DNA of 32,885 nt from Pyxidicoccus fallax. Lineage in GTDB: Bacteria > Myxococcota > Myxococcia > Myxococcales > Myxococcaceae. Position numbers and translations under genes: made by a program. Below, piece by piece: positions 15,185 to 27,409 of the stretch; positions within the stretch are counted from its first letter, which is position 1; each line of letters begins with the position of its first letter. The notes beneath the pieces are model-generated. The model saw only the letters and a list, made by a program, of their open reading frames with translations, had not been told where the DNA came from and did not search any database. The stretch is taken from positions 1-32,885 of the forward strand of contig NZ_JABBJJ010000123.1 in NCBI RefSeq assembly GCF_012933655.1, written 5' to 3'.

Positions 15185-16531
15185 CTACGGCGTGTACGTG
15201 AAGGTCACCGTCGAGTTGCACGGGTGGTTGCCAGGAATGTCGCCGAAGTCGATGTCGACGCCCGGCGTGTTGACCTTGTCCGGGAAGCCGATGCCGCCCC
15301 AGGGCGCCCCCGAGTCGAACCGGGTGAAGCCACCGGTGCCGGTGTACAGCGGGTAGGTGGGGTCCGTCGGAGCGGGCGTGGAGGTGATGTTGAAGTTGGT
15401 GGGCCAGTTGCCGCAGGACGCGGGTGCGCCCGGCGGGAAGGAGATGCCGACCTCCTGCTCCACGAAGGGGCGGCTGTTGTAGATGACGAAGAACGGGATG
15501 CTGGAGGTGACGGTGTCCGTCTTCGGAATCCAGGTGTTGGCCGCGTTCTGCAGCTGCAGGTTCACCGTGATGCCCGGCTCCACCGGGGCGCCCGCCGGGT
15601 TGTAGCAAGCCAGGGGGAAGCCCACGAGCTCGACGATGGTGCACGCGGGAGTGGTGAATTCGAGGTCCGCGTTCCAGGTGCCGAGACCCCCGTTGGTGGG
15701 CAGCACGGAGCTGGGGGTGGACGGGGGGCCGCCAATCAGCGTGAAGGTGGTGGAGGCGGTGCCGGCGCTCAGGTTGGCGCGCTGCTCGACCCAGCGGTTG
15801 ATGGTGCCGTCGAAGCGCCACATCGCCAGGCGGCAGCGGTTCTCGAAGACGCAGGGAGGCATGCGGCCGACCTGCTGGGGCACGCGGAGGACGACCTGCG
15901 CCGTCCGGTCACGCCCCAGGTTCACCGCGGCGCCGGTGCTGTCGGTGGCGCCGATGAAGAAGGCGCCCACGGACTCGAGCGCCACCGTCTGACCCTTCGA
16001 GTTCACCGCCGTGAAGTCGCCCGGCATGGCGAGCGGCGCGTAGCTGGCCACGGACACCAGCACCGTGCCCGTCACCGGCCTGCCGGCGGCGTCCACCAGC
16101 GAGCCCGCGGGGATGTTCACCTGGACGTCCGCCGTCTCGAACGCGATGGGCTGCGTGGCGCTGAACTGCCGCACCGTCGCCCGGGGCAGGACGAGGACGC
16201 TGTTGAGGGTGCCGCCGCTCAGGTACCGCGTCAGCGGCGCGAAGCCCGTCTTGCTCACGTTGACGATGTAGCCGTTCGTCGTCGACGGCAGCGCCAGGAA
16301 GTAGCGGCCACTGGTATCCGTCGTCCGGGCGATGCCGTTGATGACGACGCTCGCGGCGGCGATGGGCCGGCCCTCCGGGTCCCTCACCGTGCCGGAGAAG
16401 GAGACGGTCGCCAGGGCGGACTCGCTCTCTCGGACCGGCTCGGGGCTCGCGGCCTCCGGGCCTTCCACGCATCCGAGCGAAAACACCGCGGGAATCAACA
16501 AAGCGAGACACCACGTCTTCATCGCTGCCAT
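15185..16531 (-). CDS. Carboxypeptidase regulatory-like domain lipoprotein
   Basis: The 448-residue protein begins MAAMKTWCLALLIPAVFSLGC and has the lipobox SLGC, so it should be a lipoprotein. Residues about 45-110 form a CarboxypepD_reg-like beta sandwich (SGTVRDPEGRPIAAASVVI, then TDTSGRYFLALP and a KTGFAP strand). The rest is beta-rich with several cysteines, and a block near AMWRFDG-TINRWVEQ suggests further surface-adhesion modules. No enzyme motif is visible. The start at 16531 is chosen because GAGGT lies 6 nt upstream on its strand; an upstream in-frame ATG at 16576 would bury the signal peptide. It is divergent from the alpha/beta hydrolase gene. Confidence 0.8.
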   Translation of the reverse strand: MAAMKTWCLALLIPAVFSLGCVEGPEAASPEPVRESESALATVSFSGTVRDPEGRPIAAASVVINGIARTTDTSGRYFLALPSTTNGYIVNVSKTGFAPLTRYLSGGTLNSVLVLPRATVRQFSATQPIAFETADVQVNIPAGSLVDAAGRPVTGTVLVSVASYAPLAMPGDFTAVNSKGQTVALESVGAFFIGATDSTGAAVNLGRDRTAQVVLRVPQQVGRMPPCVFENRCRLAMWRFDGTINRWVEQRANLSAGTASTTFTLIGGPPSTPSSVLPTNGGLGTWNADLEFTTPACTIVELVGFPLACYNPAGAPVEPGITVNLQLQNAANTWIPKTDTVTSSIPFFVIYNSRPFVEQEVGISFPPGAPASCGNWPTNFNITSTPAPTDPTYPLYTGTGGFTRFDSGAPWGGIGFPDKVNTPGVDIDFGDIPGNHPCNSTVTFTYTP

Positions 16532-16798
16532 GGCGAGACCTCGGGATCTGGGGTGATGTTTCACGGGAGCAATCACTGACGCACTCAGCGTGAAACAGGA
16601 CCAAGGTAGATGAAGAAGTGAAAAACACGCACTCCGGGTGATTCAGTGGGGACCGGGAGATGTTCGGGACTCAACAGCGTGTGACCCGGGGTTCACCTGG
16701 GGAAGGGAGCCAGGGCTCCCTGGGACGAGGGAGGCGGCGCGGACCGCCAAGGCGCAATCTGATGGCGATTCATCCACTCACGCCTCAAAGGACTCCCC

Positions 16799-17662
16799 AT
16801 GGACACGCCCACGCGCCCCTCCAGCCGCATCTCCGGCAGCTTCCTCACCACCCGGGACGGCACCCAGCTCTACTTCAAGGACTGGGGCCCGAAGAACGGC
16901 CAGCCCATCGTCTTCTCCCACGGGTGGCCGCTCAGCTCGGACGCGTGGGAGGACCAGATGCTGTTCCTGTCGGAGCAGGGCTACCGCACCATCGCGCATG
17001 ACCGCCGCGGCCACGGCCGCTCGTCGCAGCCGTGGGACGGGCACGACATGGACACGTACGCGGACGACCTCGCCGAGCTGACGGCGGCGTTGGACCTCAA
17101 GAAGGCCGTCCACGTCGGTCACTCCACGGGCGGCGGCGAAGTGACTCGCTACATCGGCCGTCACGGCACGTCGCGCGTGGCCAAGGCCGTGCTCATCGGC
17201 GCGGTGCCCCCCATCATGCTCAAGACGGACTGGCACCCCAACGGCCTGCCCCGCGAGGTGTTCGACGGCATCCGCAATGGCGTGCGGAACGACCGCTCCA
17301 CCTTCTTCAAGGAGCTGACGATTCCCTTCTACAGCTTCAACCGCCCGGGCGCGAAGGTGTCCGAGGGCCTGCGCGAGAGCTTCTGGATGCAGGGCATGAT
17401 GGGCGGGCTGAAGGCCGAGTTCGACTGCATCAAGGCCTTCTCGGAGACGGACTTCCGCGCCGACCTCGCCCGGTTCGACGTGCCCACGCTGGTGATGCAC
17501 GGCGACGATGACCAGATCGTCCCCCTCGACGCCTCGGCGAAGCTCACCGCCGAGCTGGTGAAGGGCGCGAAGCTGAAGGTCTACCCGGGCTTCAGCCACG
17601 GCATGTGCTCGGTGAACAAGGACGTCATCAACCAGGACCTGCTCGCCTTCATCCGGGAATGA
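16799..17662 (+). CDS. Alpha/beta hydrolase, cofactor-free haloperoxidase-like
   Basis: The 287-residue cytoplasmic protein has the alpha/beta-hydrolase core: oxyanion motif SHGWPL (40-45), nucleophile elbow GHSTGGGE (Ser109), acid in HGDDDQIVP (about Asp236-238) and His267 in GFSHGMC. The strand DRRGHGRSSQPWDGHDMDTY and the ending match the non-haem chloroperoxidase/arylesterase group, which mainly act as esterases or perhydrolases. The length is normal for the family, with a ~12-residue N-terminal extension. AAGGA precedes the ATG. The substrate is unknown. Confidence 0.9.
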   Translation: MDTPTRPSSRISGSFLTTRDGTQLYFKDWGPKNGQPIVFSHGWPLSSDAWEDQMLFLSEQGYRTIAHDRRGHGRSSQPWDGHDMDTYADDLAELTAALDLKKAVHVGHSTGGGEVTRYIGRHGTSRVAKAVLIGAVPPIMLKTDWHPNGLPREVFDGIRNGVRNDRSTFFKELTIPFYSFNRPGAKVSEGLRESFWMQGMMGGLKAEFDCIKAFSETDFRADLARFDVPTLVMHGDDDQIVPLDASAKLTAELVKGAKLKVYPGFSHGMCSVNKDVINQDLLAFIRE

Positions 17663-17690
17663 GGACAGCCTACACTCCCAGGCATGGTGG

Positions 17691-17720
17691 TTGACGGCCC
17701 CGGGCCCGGCGGCTCATAGT
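17691..17720 (+). promoter_or_regulatory. Promoter of the cysteine leader ORF and cysK
   Basis: TTGACG (17691-17696), an 18-nt spacer and CATAGT (17715-17720) match sigma70 consensus at five and four of six positions. Transcription would start at about 17727-17730, on or within 3 nt of the leader ATG (17730), giving a leaderless or nearly leaderless leader ORF. Confidence 0.5.
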
Positions 17721-17729
17721 CGCCGGTGG

Positions 17730-17831
17730 ATGACTCTCCCGCTCACCACGACTGGCGCTCAGTGCTGCTGCTGCTGCCGCGTGGCGTGTGCCTGCTGTCT
17801 GGCGGGCCCCGAGCACTGGGAGAGCGCGTAG
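17730..17831 (+). CDS. Cysteine-rich leader peptide of cysK
   Basis: A 33-codon ORF starts at ATG 17730 and ends at TAG 17829-17831. It carries eight cysteine codons: five consecutive TGC (residues 12-16, 17763-17777), then TGT (20), TGC (22) and TGT (23). Cysteine is normally about 1% of residues in such proteomes, so eight in 33 is extreme. It lies 109 nt before cysK, has a plausible promoter, and is followed by a terminator hairpin with a competing upstream pairing. By analogy with amino-acid leader peptides, its translation would sense charged tRNA-Cys. Poly-cysteine leader ORFs upstream of cysteine genes are known in mycobacteria; I know of none described in myxobacteria. Confidence 0.7.
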   Translation: MTLPLTTTGAQCCCCCRVACACCLAGPEHWESA

Positions 17832-17901
17832 AGCGTCCCTGAAATCTCCCCGTCGCTCGCGCGGCCCGCCCTCCAACGAGGTGTCGGGCCGCTTCCATTT
17901 T
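17801..17901 (+). promoter_or_regulatory. Cysteine attenuator: antiterminator and terminator hairpin
   Basis: GCGGCCCG (17861-17868) pairs with CGGGCCGC (17885-17892). An inner CCTC/GAGG stem (17870-17873 with 17878-17881) extends it, and TTCCATTTT (17893-17901) follows: an intrinsic terminator 40 nt before cysK. GGCGGGCC (17801-17808), immediately 3' of the last cysteine codon, is perfectly complementary over 8 nt to GGCCCGCC (17863-17870). That segment includes most of the terminator's left arm, so the two pairings exclude each other. A ribosome stalled on codons 12-16 would leave 17801-17808 free to form the antiterminator and allow cysK expression. Pairings are read directly; the mechanism is inferred. 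Confidence 0.6.
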
Positions 17902-17940
17902 CACGTCCCGCAGTTCCTTCCCACCCTGGAGGCAGTCCCC

Positions 17941-18855
<915 letters not shown>

Positions 18856-18881
18856 CATTGAAGTTTGACGCAGACATGTGA

Positions 18882-18910
18882 CGCGCCCGGGCACGCCTCC
18901 CGGGTGCGCG
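18882..18910 (+). terminator. Putative terminator hairpin after cysK
   Basis: CGCGCCCGGG (18882-18891) can pair with CCCGGG plus CGCG (18899-18910) with a 2-nt bulge and 7-nt loop, starting 27 nt after the cysK stop. There is no U-tract, so termination is uncertain. Confidence 0.4.
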
Positions 18911-19056
18911 GCCACCCGGTGGAATAATTACCTCAAGACCGCAAAAACGTGACAAACGGGACATATTGGCTTTTCACATAAAGTGTGTATTCCTTCGCTG
19001 CGAGTCACCGCTCGCATTCACGGCGGGCGGACCACCCCGCAGCGCAGGAGCACGAC
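18911..19056 (+). promoter_or_regulatory. AT-rich leader/promoter region of fungalysin gene
   Basis: The stretch about 18922-19012 (for example GGAATAATTACC and CTTTTCACATAAAGTG) is markedly richer in A/T than its surroundings, typical of a promoter in a GC-rich genome. I could not assign -35/-10 boxes with confidence. Confidence 0.35.
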
Positions 19057-21105
19057 ATGTCCTCAGGTCTCTACCGAAGGCGTCTGTTTCACGCGGTGTT
19101 CGTGATGGGGGCCCTCACGGGCCCAGCGGCGCTGGCCGCCGCGGAGGACGGCCACGAGGGCCGTAACTACGACGCGCGCGACGCGTACAACGCGCAGGCG
19201 CGCTTCGGCTTCTCGGTGTCGCAGCGGGCGTCCGTCGCGGCGCTGCGCCAGAGCATCCCGGACCTGCTCGTGGAGGTGGACGAGTCGCGCGGCGTGGTGC
19301 GCTCTCTCACCAACCCCGTGGGCGCGCTGACCGGCCCGAGCAGCGGTGACCCGCTGGCCATCGGCCTGGACTTCGTCCAGAAGCACCACGAGGCGCTCGG
19401 CCTGGAGCTGCGTGACCTGACCCAGCTCGAGGTGACGGACCGCGTCTACTCGCGCGACACGGGCATCACCAACATCTACCTGCGCCAGACGCACAAGGGG
19501 CTGCCCGTCTACAACGCGCAGCTGCAGCTCAACGTGGACGCGGAAGGCCGCATCCTCGGCGTGCACAGCGACTTCCTCTCGTCGCTGGACACGTCGCTGG
19601 CCAGCGTGGAGCCGCGCCTGGGCGCGGGCGAGGCGGTGGCCGGCCTCGCGAAGCACCTGGGTGTTGAGCTGCGGGGCACGCCCCGGGCGCTGAAGCCCGA
19701 GGCGAGCGTGAGCAAGCGCACCCGCGTGGAGGTGGAGGGCCTGTCGACCGAGCCCATCGACGCGGAGCTGGTGGTGGTGCCGGTGCGCCGCGGCGAGGCG
19801 CGCCTCGCCTGGCGCTTCCAGGTCCACACCCCGGACCTGCAGCACGACTACGACGTGACGGTGGACGCGAACACCGGCGAGGTGTGGACGCGCTTCGACT
19901 GGGTGGCCTCGGACTCGTACAAGGTCTACCCGGTGCCCGTGGAGAGCCCCAACCACACCTCTCCGCTGCCGCCCTCGGACGGCCGCGTGACGGTGACCAA
20001 CCCCGCCAACTCGCTGGCCTCGCCCTACGGCTGGCATGACACCAACGGCGTGGCCGGCGCCGAGTACCAGATTCCGCGCGGCAACAACGTCCACGCGTAC
20101 GAGGACCGCGACGCCAACAACGCGCCGCCCGCGTCCGAGCCGAGCTGCGGCGCCACGCTCAACTGCGTCTTCGCCATCAACCTCACGGCCGCGCCGTCCA
20201 CGTACATCCCGGCGGCCGTCACCAACCTGTTCTACTGGAACAACATCATCCACGACGTCACGTACCAGTACGGGTTCAACGAGGCGGGCGGCAACTTCCA
20301 GGTGAACAACTACGGCCGCGGCGGCGCGGGCAACGACTACGTGCGCGCCGAGGCGCAGGACGGCGGCGGCAGCAACAACGCCAACTTCTCCACCCCGCCG
20401 GACGGCTCGCCCCCGCGCATGCAGATGTACATCTGGACGGCGCCCACGCCGGACAAGGACGGAGACCTGGACTCGGGCATCATCGTCCACGAGTACGGCC
20501 ACGGCATCTCCAACCGCCTCGTCGGCGGCCCGAGCAACGTGTCCTGCCTCTCCAACCGGCAGCAGCCGGGCGAGGGCATCAGCGACTTCTTCTCGCTGTG
20601 GTTCACCGCCCGCCCCACGGACACCGCCACCCAGGGCCGCGGCGTGGGCACGTACGCGCTGAACCAGCCCACCACCGGCGTGGGCATCCGCACCCAGCGC
20701 TACAGCACGGACCCGGCCGTCAACACGTGGACCTACGCCAGCATCAACGGCATGGCCGTCCCGCACGGCGTGGGCTCCGTGTTCACCCAGGCGATGTGGG
20801 AGGCGTACTGGGGGCTCGTGGGCCAGTACGGCTTCAGCGCCGACCTGTACAACGCGGCGGGCACCGCGGGTAACCAGCGCTTCATGCGCTACTTCATCCA
20901 GGGCATGAAGAACACGCCGTGCAGCCCCACCTTCACCCAGGTGCGTGACGGCATCATCCAGGCCGCCACCTCCATCAACGCCGGCGCGGACGTCTGCCGC
21001 CTGTGGCGGTCGTTCGCCGCCTTCGGCCTCGGCACCGACGCCGTCTCCGGCGGCTCCGCCAGCACCACGCCGACCAACGGCTTCGCGGTGCCCAGCGGCT
21101 GCTGA
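19057..21105 (+). CDS. M36 fungalysin-like secreted metalloprotease
   Basis: The 682-residue protein has a signal peptide (1 to about 28, ALAAAED) and a long FTP/PepSY propeptide (about 40-290; KHHEALGLELRDL, TNIYLRQTHKGLPVYNAQLQ, DVTVDANTGEV). The catalytic domain has H478-E-Y-G-H482 and Glu506 in PGEGISDFF, matching the fungalysin HEYTH...GEGWSDF pattern, with the M36-typical VTNLFYWNNIIHDVTYQYGF block. It is likely a secreted endopeptidase for feeding on proteins. AGGAG (19046-19050) lies 6 nt before the ATG at 19057; an alternative start at 18985 lacks this and would bury the signal peptide. The length is near that of fungal M36 precursors. Confidence 0.92.
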   Translation: MSSGLYRRRLFHAVFVMGALTGPAALAAAEDGHEGRNYDARDAYNAQARFGFSVSQRASVAALRQSIPDLLVEVDESRGVVRSLTNPVGALTGPSSGDPLAIGLDFVQKHHEALGLELRDLTQLEVTDRVYSRDTGITNIYLRQTHKGLPVYNAQLQLNVDAEGRILGVHSDFLSSLDTSLASVEPRLGAGEAVAGLAKHLGVELRGTPRALKPEASVSKRTRVEVEGLSTEPIDAELVVVPVRRGEARLAWRFQVHTPDLQHDYDVTVDANTGEVWTRFDWVASDSYKVYPVPVESPNHTSPLPPSDGRVTVTNPANSLASPYGWHDTNGVAGAEYQIPRGNNVHAYEDRDANNAPPASEPSCGATLNCVFAINLTAAPSTYIPAAVTNLFYWNNIIHDVTYQYGFNEAGGNFQVNNYGRGGAGNDYVRAEAQDGGGSNNANFSTPPDGSPPRMQMYIWTAPTPDKDGDLDSGIIVHEYGHGISNRLVGGPSNVSCLSNRQQPGEGISDFFSLWFTARPTDTATQGRGVGTYALNQPTTGVGIRTQRYSTDPAVNTWTYASINGMAVPHGVGSVFTQAMWEAYWGLVGQYGFSADLYNAAGTAGNQRFMRYFIQGMKNTPCSPTFTQVRDGIIQAATSINAGADVCRLWRSFAAFGLGTDAVSGGSASTTPTNGFAVPSGC

Positions 21106-21148
21106 CCTGCCTCCGGCACCCCGTAGCACCTGACGGGTGACCGGCTCC

Positions 21149-21193
21149 GGGCCGGGTGGCTTCCCCAGGGGAGCCGCCCGGCCCTTCGTTTTT
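21149..21193 (+). terminator. Intrinsic terminator of the fungalysin gene
   Basis: GGGCCGGG (21149-21156) pairs with CCCGGCCC (21177-21184), and the stem continues through GGC/GCC to a small CCAG loop. TTCGTTTTT follows. This is the most canonical intrinsic terminator in the window. It lies 44 nt after the protease stop and faces the convergent MBL gene. Confidence 0.85.
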
Positions 21194-21208
21194 CAACCGC
21201 CCCGCGCG

Positions 21209-21865
21209 CTACTTGCGCGGCCGCATCCGGAACGCCACGAACGAGCCCACGTCATTGAAGGCGAAGTACGGGTTCTTCTGGCGCACCTCGCCCATGGACG
21301 TCACCGGCACGTCCCCGTAGTCATGCCCCGGCCACAGCTTCGCGGTGTCCGGCACCTTCAGCAGCACCTGCGACAGCGAGCGGTACATGTCCTCCGGGTT
21401 GCCGCCCTGCATGTCGCACCGGCCGCAGCCGTTGATGAACACGGTGTCCCCGGACACCAGCGCGTCGCCGGCCAGGAGGCAGTGCGAGCCCGGCGTGTGC
21501 CCCGGCGTGTGCAGCGCCTGGAAGGACTCCTGACCCACCTTCACCACGTCCCCCGGCCCCACCGGCCTGAGCGCGCCGCCCAATTCGCGCAGCTCCGCGG
21601 AGAACTGGACCTCCTCGCGCTGCGCGTACACGGGGATGTCGTGGCGCGACAGCAAATCCGGCAGCCCGTTGATGTGGTCGAAGTGGCAGTGCGACACGAA
21701 GGCGCCGACCAGCCGCTTGCCCTCCGCCTTCACCGCCTCCTGGATGGCGTCCACGTCCCAGGCGGGGTCCACCACCAGCACCTCGTCCGAGTGCGCCGGC
21801 CCCACGAGGTACACGAAGTTGTCCATGGGCCCGAGCTTGAGCTGCCGTACATACGGAGTCCGCAT
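21209..21865 (-). CDS. MBL-fold metallo-hydrolase (glyoxalase II-like)
   Basis: The 218-residue cytoplasmic protein has all metal ligands of a dinuclear metallo-beta-lactamase fold: H59-C-H61-F-D63-H64, His123 (HTPGHTPGS), Asp140 (VSGDTVF) and His181 (LWPGHDYG). The loop GCGRCDMQGGNPEDMYRSL resembles glyoxalase II/ETHE1-type enzymes (GR-D...L-SL), so thioester or persulfide chemistry is possible. It has two cysteines, C148 and C150, in that loop. The glutathione-binding C-terminal helix region of true GloB is short here, so the substrate is open. It is followed on the plus strand by a divergent secreted-protein gene. Confidence 0.9.
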   Translation of the reverse strand: MRTPYVRQLKLGPMDNFVYLVGPAHSDEVLVVDPAWDVDAIQEAVKAEGKRLVGAFVSHCHFDHINGLPDLLSRHDIPVYAQREEVQFSAELRELGGALRPVGPGDVVKVGQESFQALHTPGHTPGSHCLLAGDALVSGDTVFINGCGRCDMQGGNPEDMYRSLSQVLLKVPDTAKLWPGHDYGDVPVTSMGEVRQKNPYFAFNDVGSFVAFRMRPRK

Positions 21866-21975
21866 CCGCCGATTCCTCCCGTGACTGTCCCCCCACTCTA
21901 ACGGGCGGGACTTGCCGTGGCGGCGGGCTTCCCACTTGAATACGCCCCTCCCCCGCCCCCGAGGAGGTCCGCGCC

Positions 21976-22674
21976 TTGAAGTCCCCGCTGCCGTTGCTCG
22001 TCTGCACCCTGCTCGCCAGCACGAGCGTCGCCGCGAAGGAGCGCCCCACCTTCCGCTACACCGCCCCCCCGGATGGCGAGCGGCCCGTCATCGTCGACGC
22101 CACGCTCGGCCCCCAGGGCAGCGACTTCGCCATGCGCCTGCGCTTCGACCGGGAGCCCTGGGGAGAGAGCTGCAAGACGCGCTGCGCCAACGCCACCCTC
22201 CTGCTCGACACCGACTCGAGCAAGCAGACGGGCCTCCAACTGCCGAACAAGGCCGCGGCCAACGGGGCGGACCTGGCCATCATCATCCAGGGTGTGCGCG
22301 AGTACACCGAGGAGGAGGGCGCGCCCCCGAAGACCTGGCTGCGCGTGAAGGTGCGCCTGCTGGCCAACGACGCGCGCTCCGTGGATGACGGCGAGCTGAT
22401 CGCCGAGTTCAACCACCGCCAGGACACCGAGCGGCTCCACGTGGACGAGAAGACCGTGTACCTCCTCGTGGACGCCACCAGCCCCGCCCTCCCTTCCGCC
22501 CGCAAGATGCGCGTCGTCTACCAGCCGCCGGGCGCCAAGGCCGTCCAGGCCACCCTCCCCGGGATGATCGGCGGCGCCGGAAACCGGGGCGTCCGCATCT
22601 TCAAGGGCGGCAGCTGGGGCCGCGCCCGTGACGCCGACCCCGGCCGGGGCAAGGCGTCCAACGACAACGGGTAG
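21976..22674 (+). CDS. Secreted protein of unknown function, TTG start
   Basis: The 232-residue protein has a signal peptide (1 to about 19, STSVAAKE) and a mixed alpha/beta body with one close cysteine pair (C66, C70 in SCKTRC). The pattern VIVDATLGPQGSDFAMRLRF...ATLLLDTDSSKQTGLQLP resembles an exported carbohydrate- or ligand-binding beta fold, but I do not recognise the family. The C-terminus is Gly/Arg/Asn-rich. The start is TTG at 21976: GAGGAGG (21961-21967) lies 8 nt before it, and no ATG or GTG precedes the signal peptide in frame with similar spacing. Confidence 0.8.
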   Translation: MKSPLPLLVCTLLASTSVAAKERPTFRYTAPPDGERPVIVDATLGPQGSDFAMRLRFDREPWGESCKTRCANATLLLDTDSSKQTGLQLPNKAAANGADLAIIIQGVREYTEEEGAPPKTWLRVKVRLLANDARSVDDGELIAEFNHRQDTERLHVDEKTVYLLVDATSPALPSARKMRVVYQPPGAKAVQATLPGMIGGAGNRGVRIFKGGSWGRARDADPGRGKASNDNG

Positions 22675-22954
22675 TCCGCTCGCACCCGTACCCACCGTCC
22701 CGTCCTCACAGCGGCCAGCCAGGCCCACAACCTCGGAATTTCGCGGGGTTGGCGGGATGTTCATCTGGAGCGCAGAACTGGACGGACGTATAGGTGGGAG
22801 TCCTCCGAGAGTGCGCAAACCCCCGAATTCGTTCCCAATGTCAGGGGGCCATGGTAGTCCCGGCGCCCTGTTACATACCTCCGGACCCGGTAGTGAGTGA
22901 GGAGTGCGCGGGCCGCGCGCCGCGTTCGGGTACGAGGCGTTCTCACCTGGATTG
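22675..22954. other. Long upstream region of the topoisomerase operon
   Basis: This 280-nt gap holds no supportable gene. It includes an AT-richer part (22735-22890) that may contain the parC promoter; TTACATACC at about 22871-22879 is a possible -10 area. A GTG at 22904 could lengthen the next protein by 17 residues but lacks a spaced ribosome site. Confidence 0.4.
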
Positions 22955-25339
<2,385 letters not shown>

Positions 25340-25351
25340 CCAGAGGACGCC

Positions 25352-27283
<1,932 letters not shown>

Positions 27284-27293
27284 CCCCCCCTGC

Positions 27294-27348
27294 CCCACCG
27301 GAAGTGGACCCGTGCCCCCCTGGCGCGGGTCCCTTCCACCCCGGTGGG
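27294..27348 (+). terminator. Terminator hairpin of topoisomerase operon
   Basis: CCCACCGG (27294-27301) pairs with CCGGTGGG (27341-27348). Inside it GGACCCGTGCC (27306-27316) pairs with GGCGCGGGTCC (27322-27332, one G-U pair) around CCCCT. TGCTTTCC follows, a weak U-tract. It begins 11 nt after the parE stop. Confidence 0.7.
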
Positions 27349-27370
27349 TGCTTTCCTGCGGGGGCGGGAC

Positions 27371-27399
27371 TTGTGAGAGAGCCCCCCTGCTCGGATAGC
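27371..27399 (+). promoter_or_regulatory. Possible leaderless promoter of PEGA gene
   Basis: TTGTGA (27371-27376) and GATAGC (27394-27399) are 17 nt apart, and the GTG start at 27410 follows 10 nt later without a Shine-Dalgarno. The -10 match is poor (three of six). Confidence 0.3.
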
Positions 27400-27409
27400 A
27401 TCCGCCGCC

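Noticed and set aside
12657..16600. GTGAAACAGGA occurs upstream of both the metalloprotease (12657-12667) and the regulatory-like lipoprotein gene (16590-16600)
   Set aside because: The two copies have different orientation and position relative to their genes; an 11-mer shared by chance in this much intergenic sequence is plausible.
17763..17777. (TGC)5 as a plain trinucleotide microsatellite
   Set aside because: Three further Cys codons (TGT, TGC, TGT) outside the repeat, a start and stop codon, promoter boxes, the terminator/antiterminator pairing and the downstream cysK make chance less likely. Conservation would settle it.
18985..19056. Earlier in-frame start for the fungalysin-like protease
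   Set aside because: ATG 19057 has AGGAG at ideal spacing and directly begins the signal peptide.
22904..22954. GTG at 22904 as start of the topoisomerase A subunit
   Set aside because: Only a GGA directly abutting the codon is present and the added residues resemble no family sequence; ATG at 22955 is preferred, though not proven.
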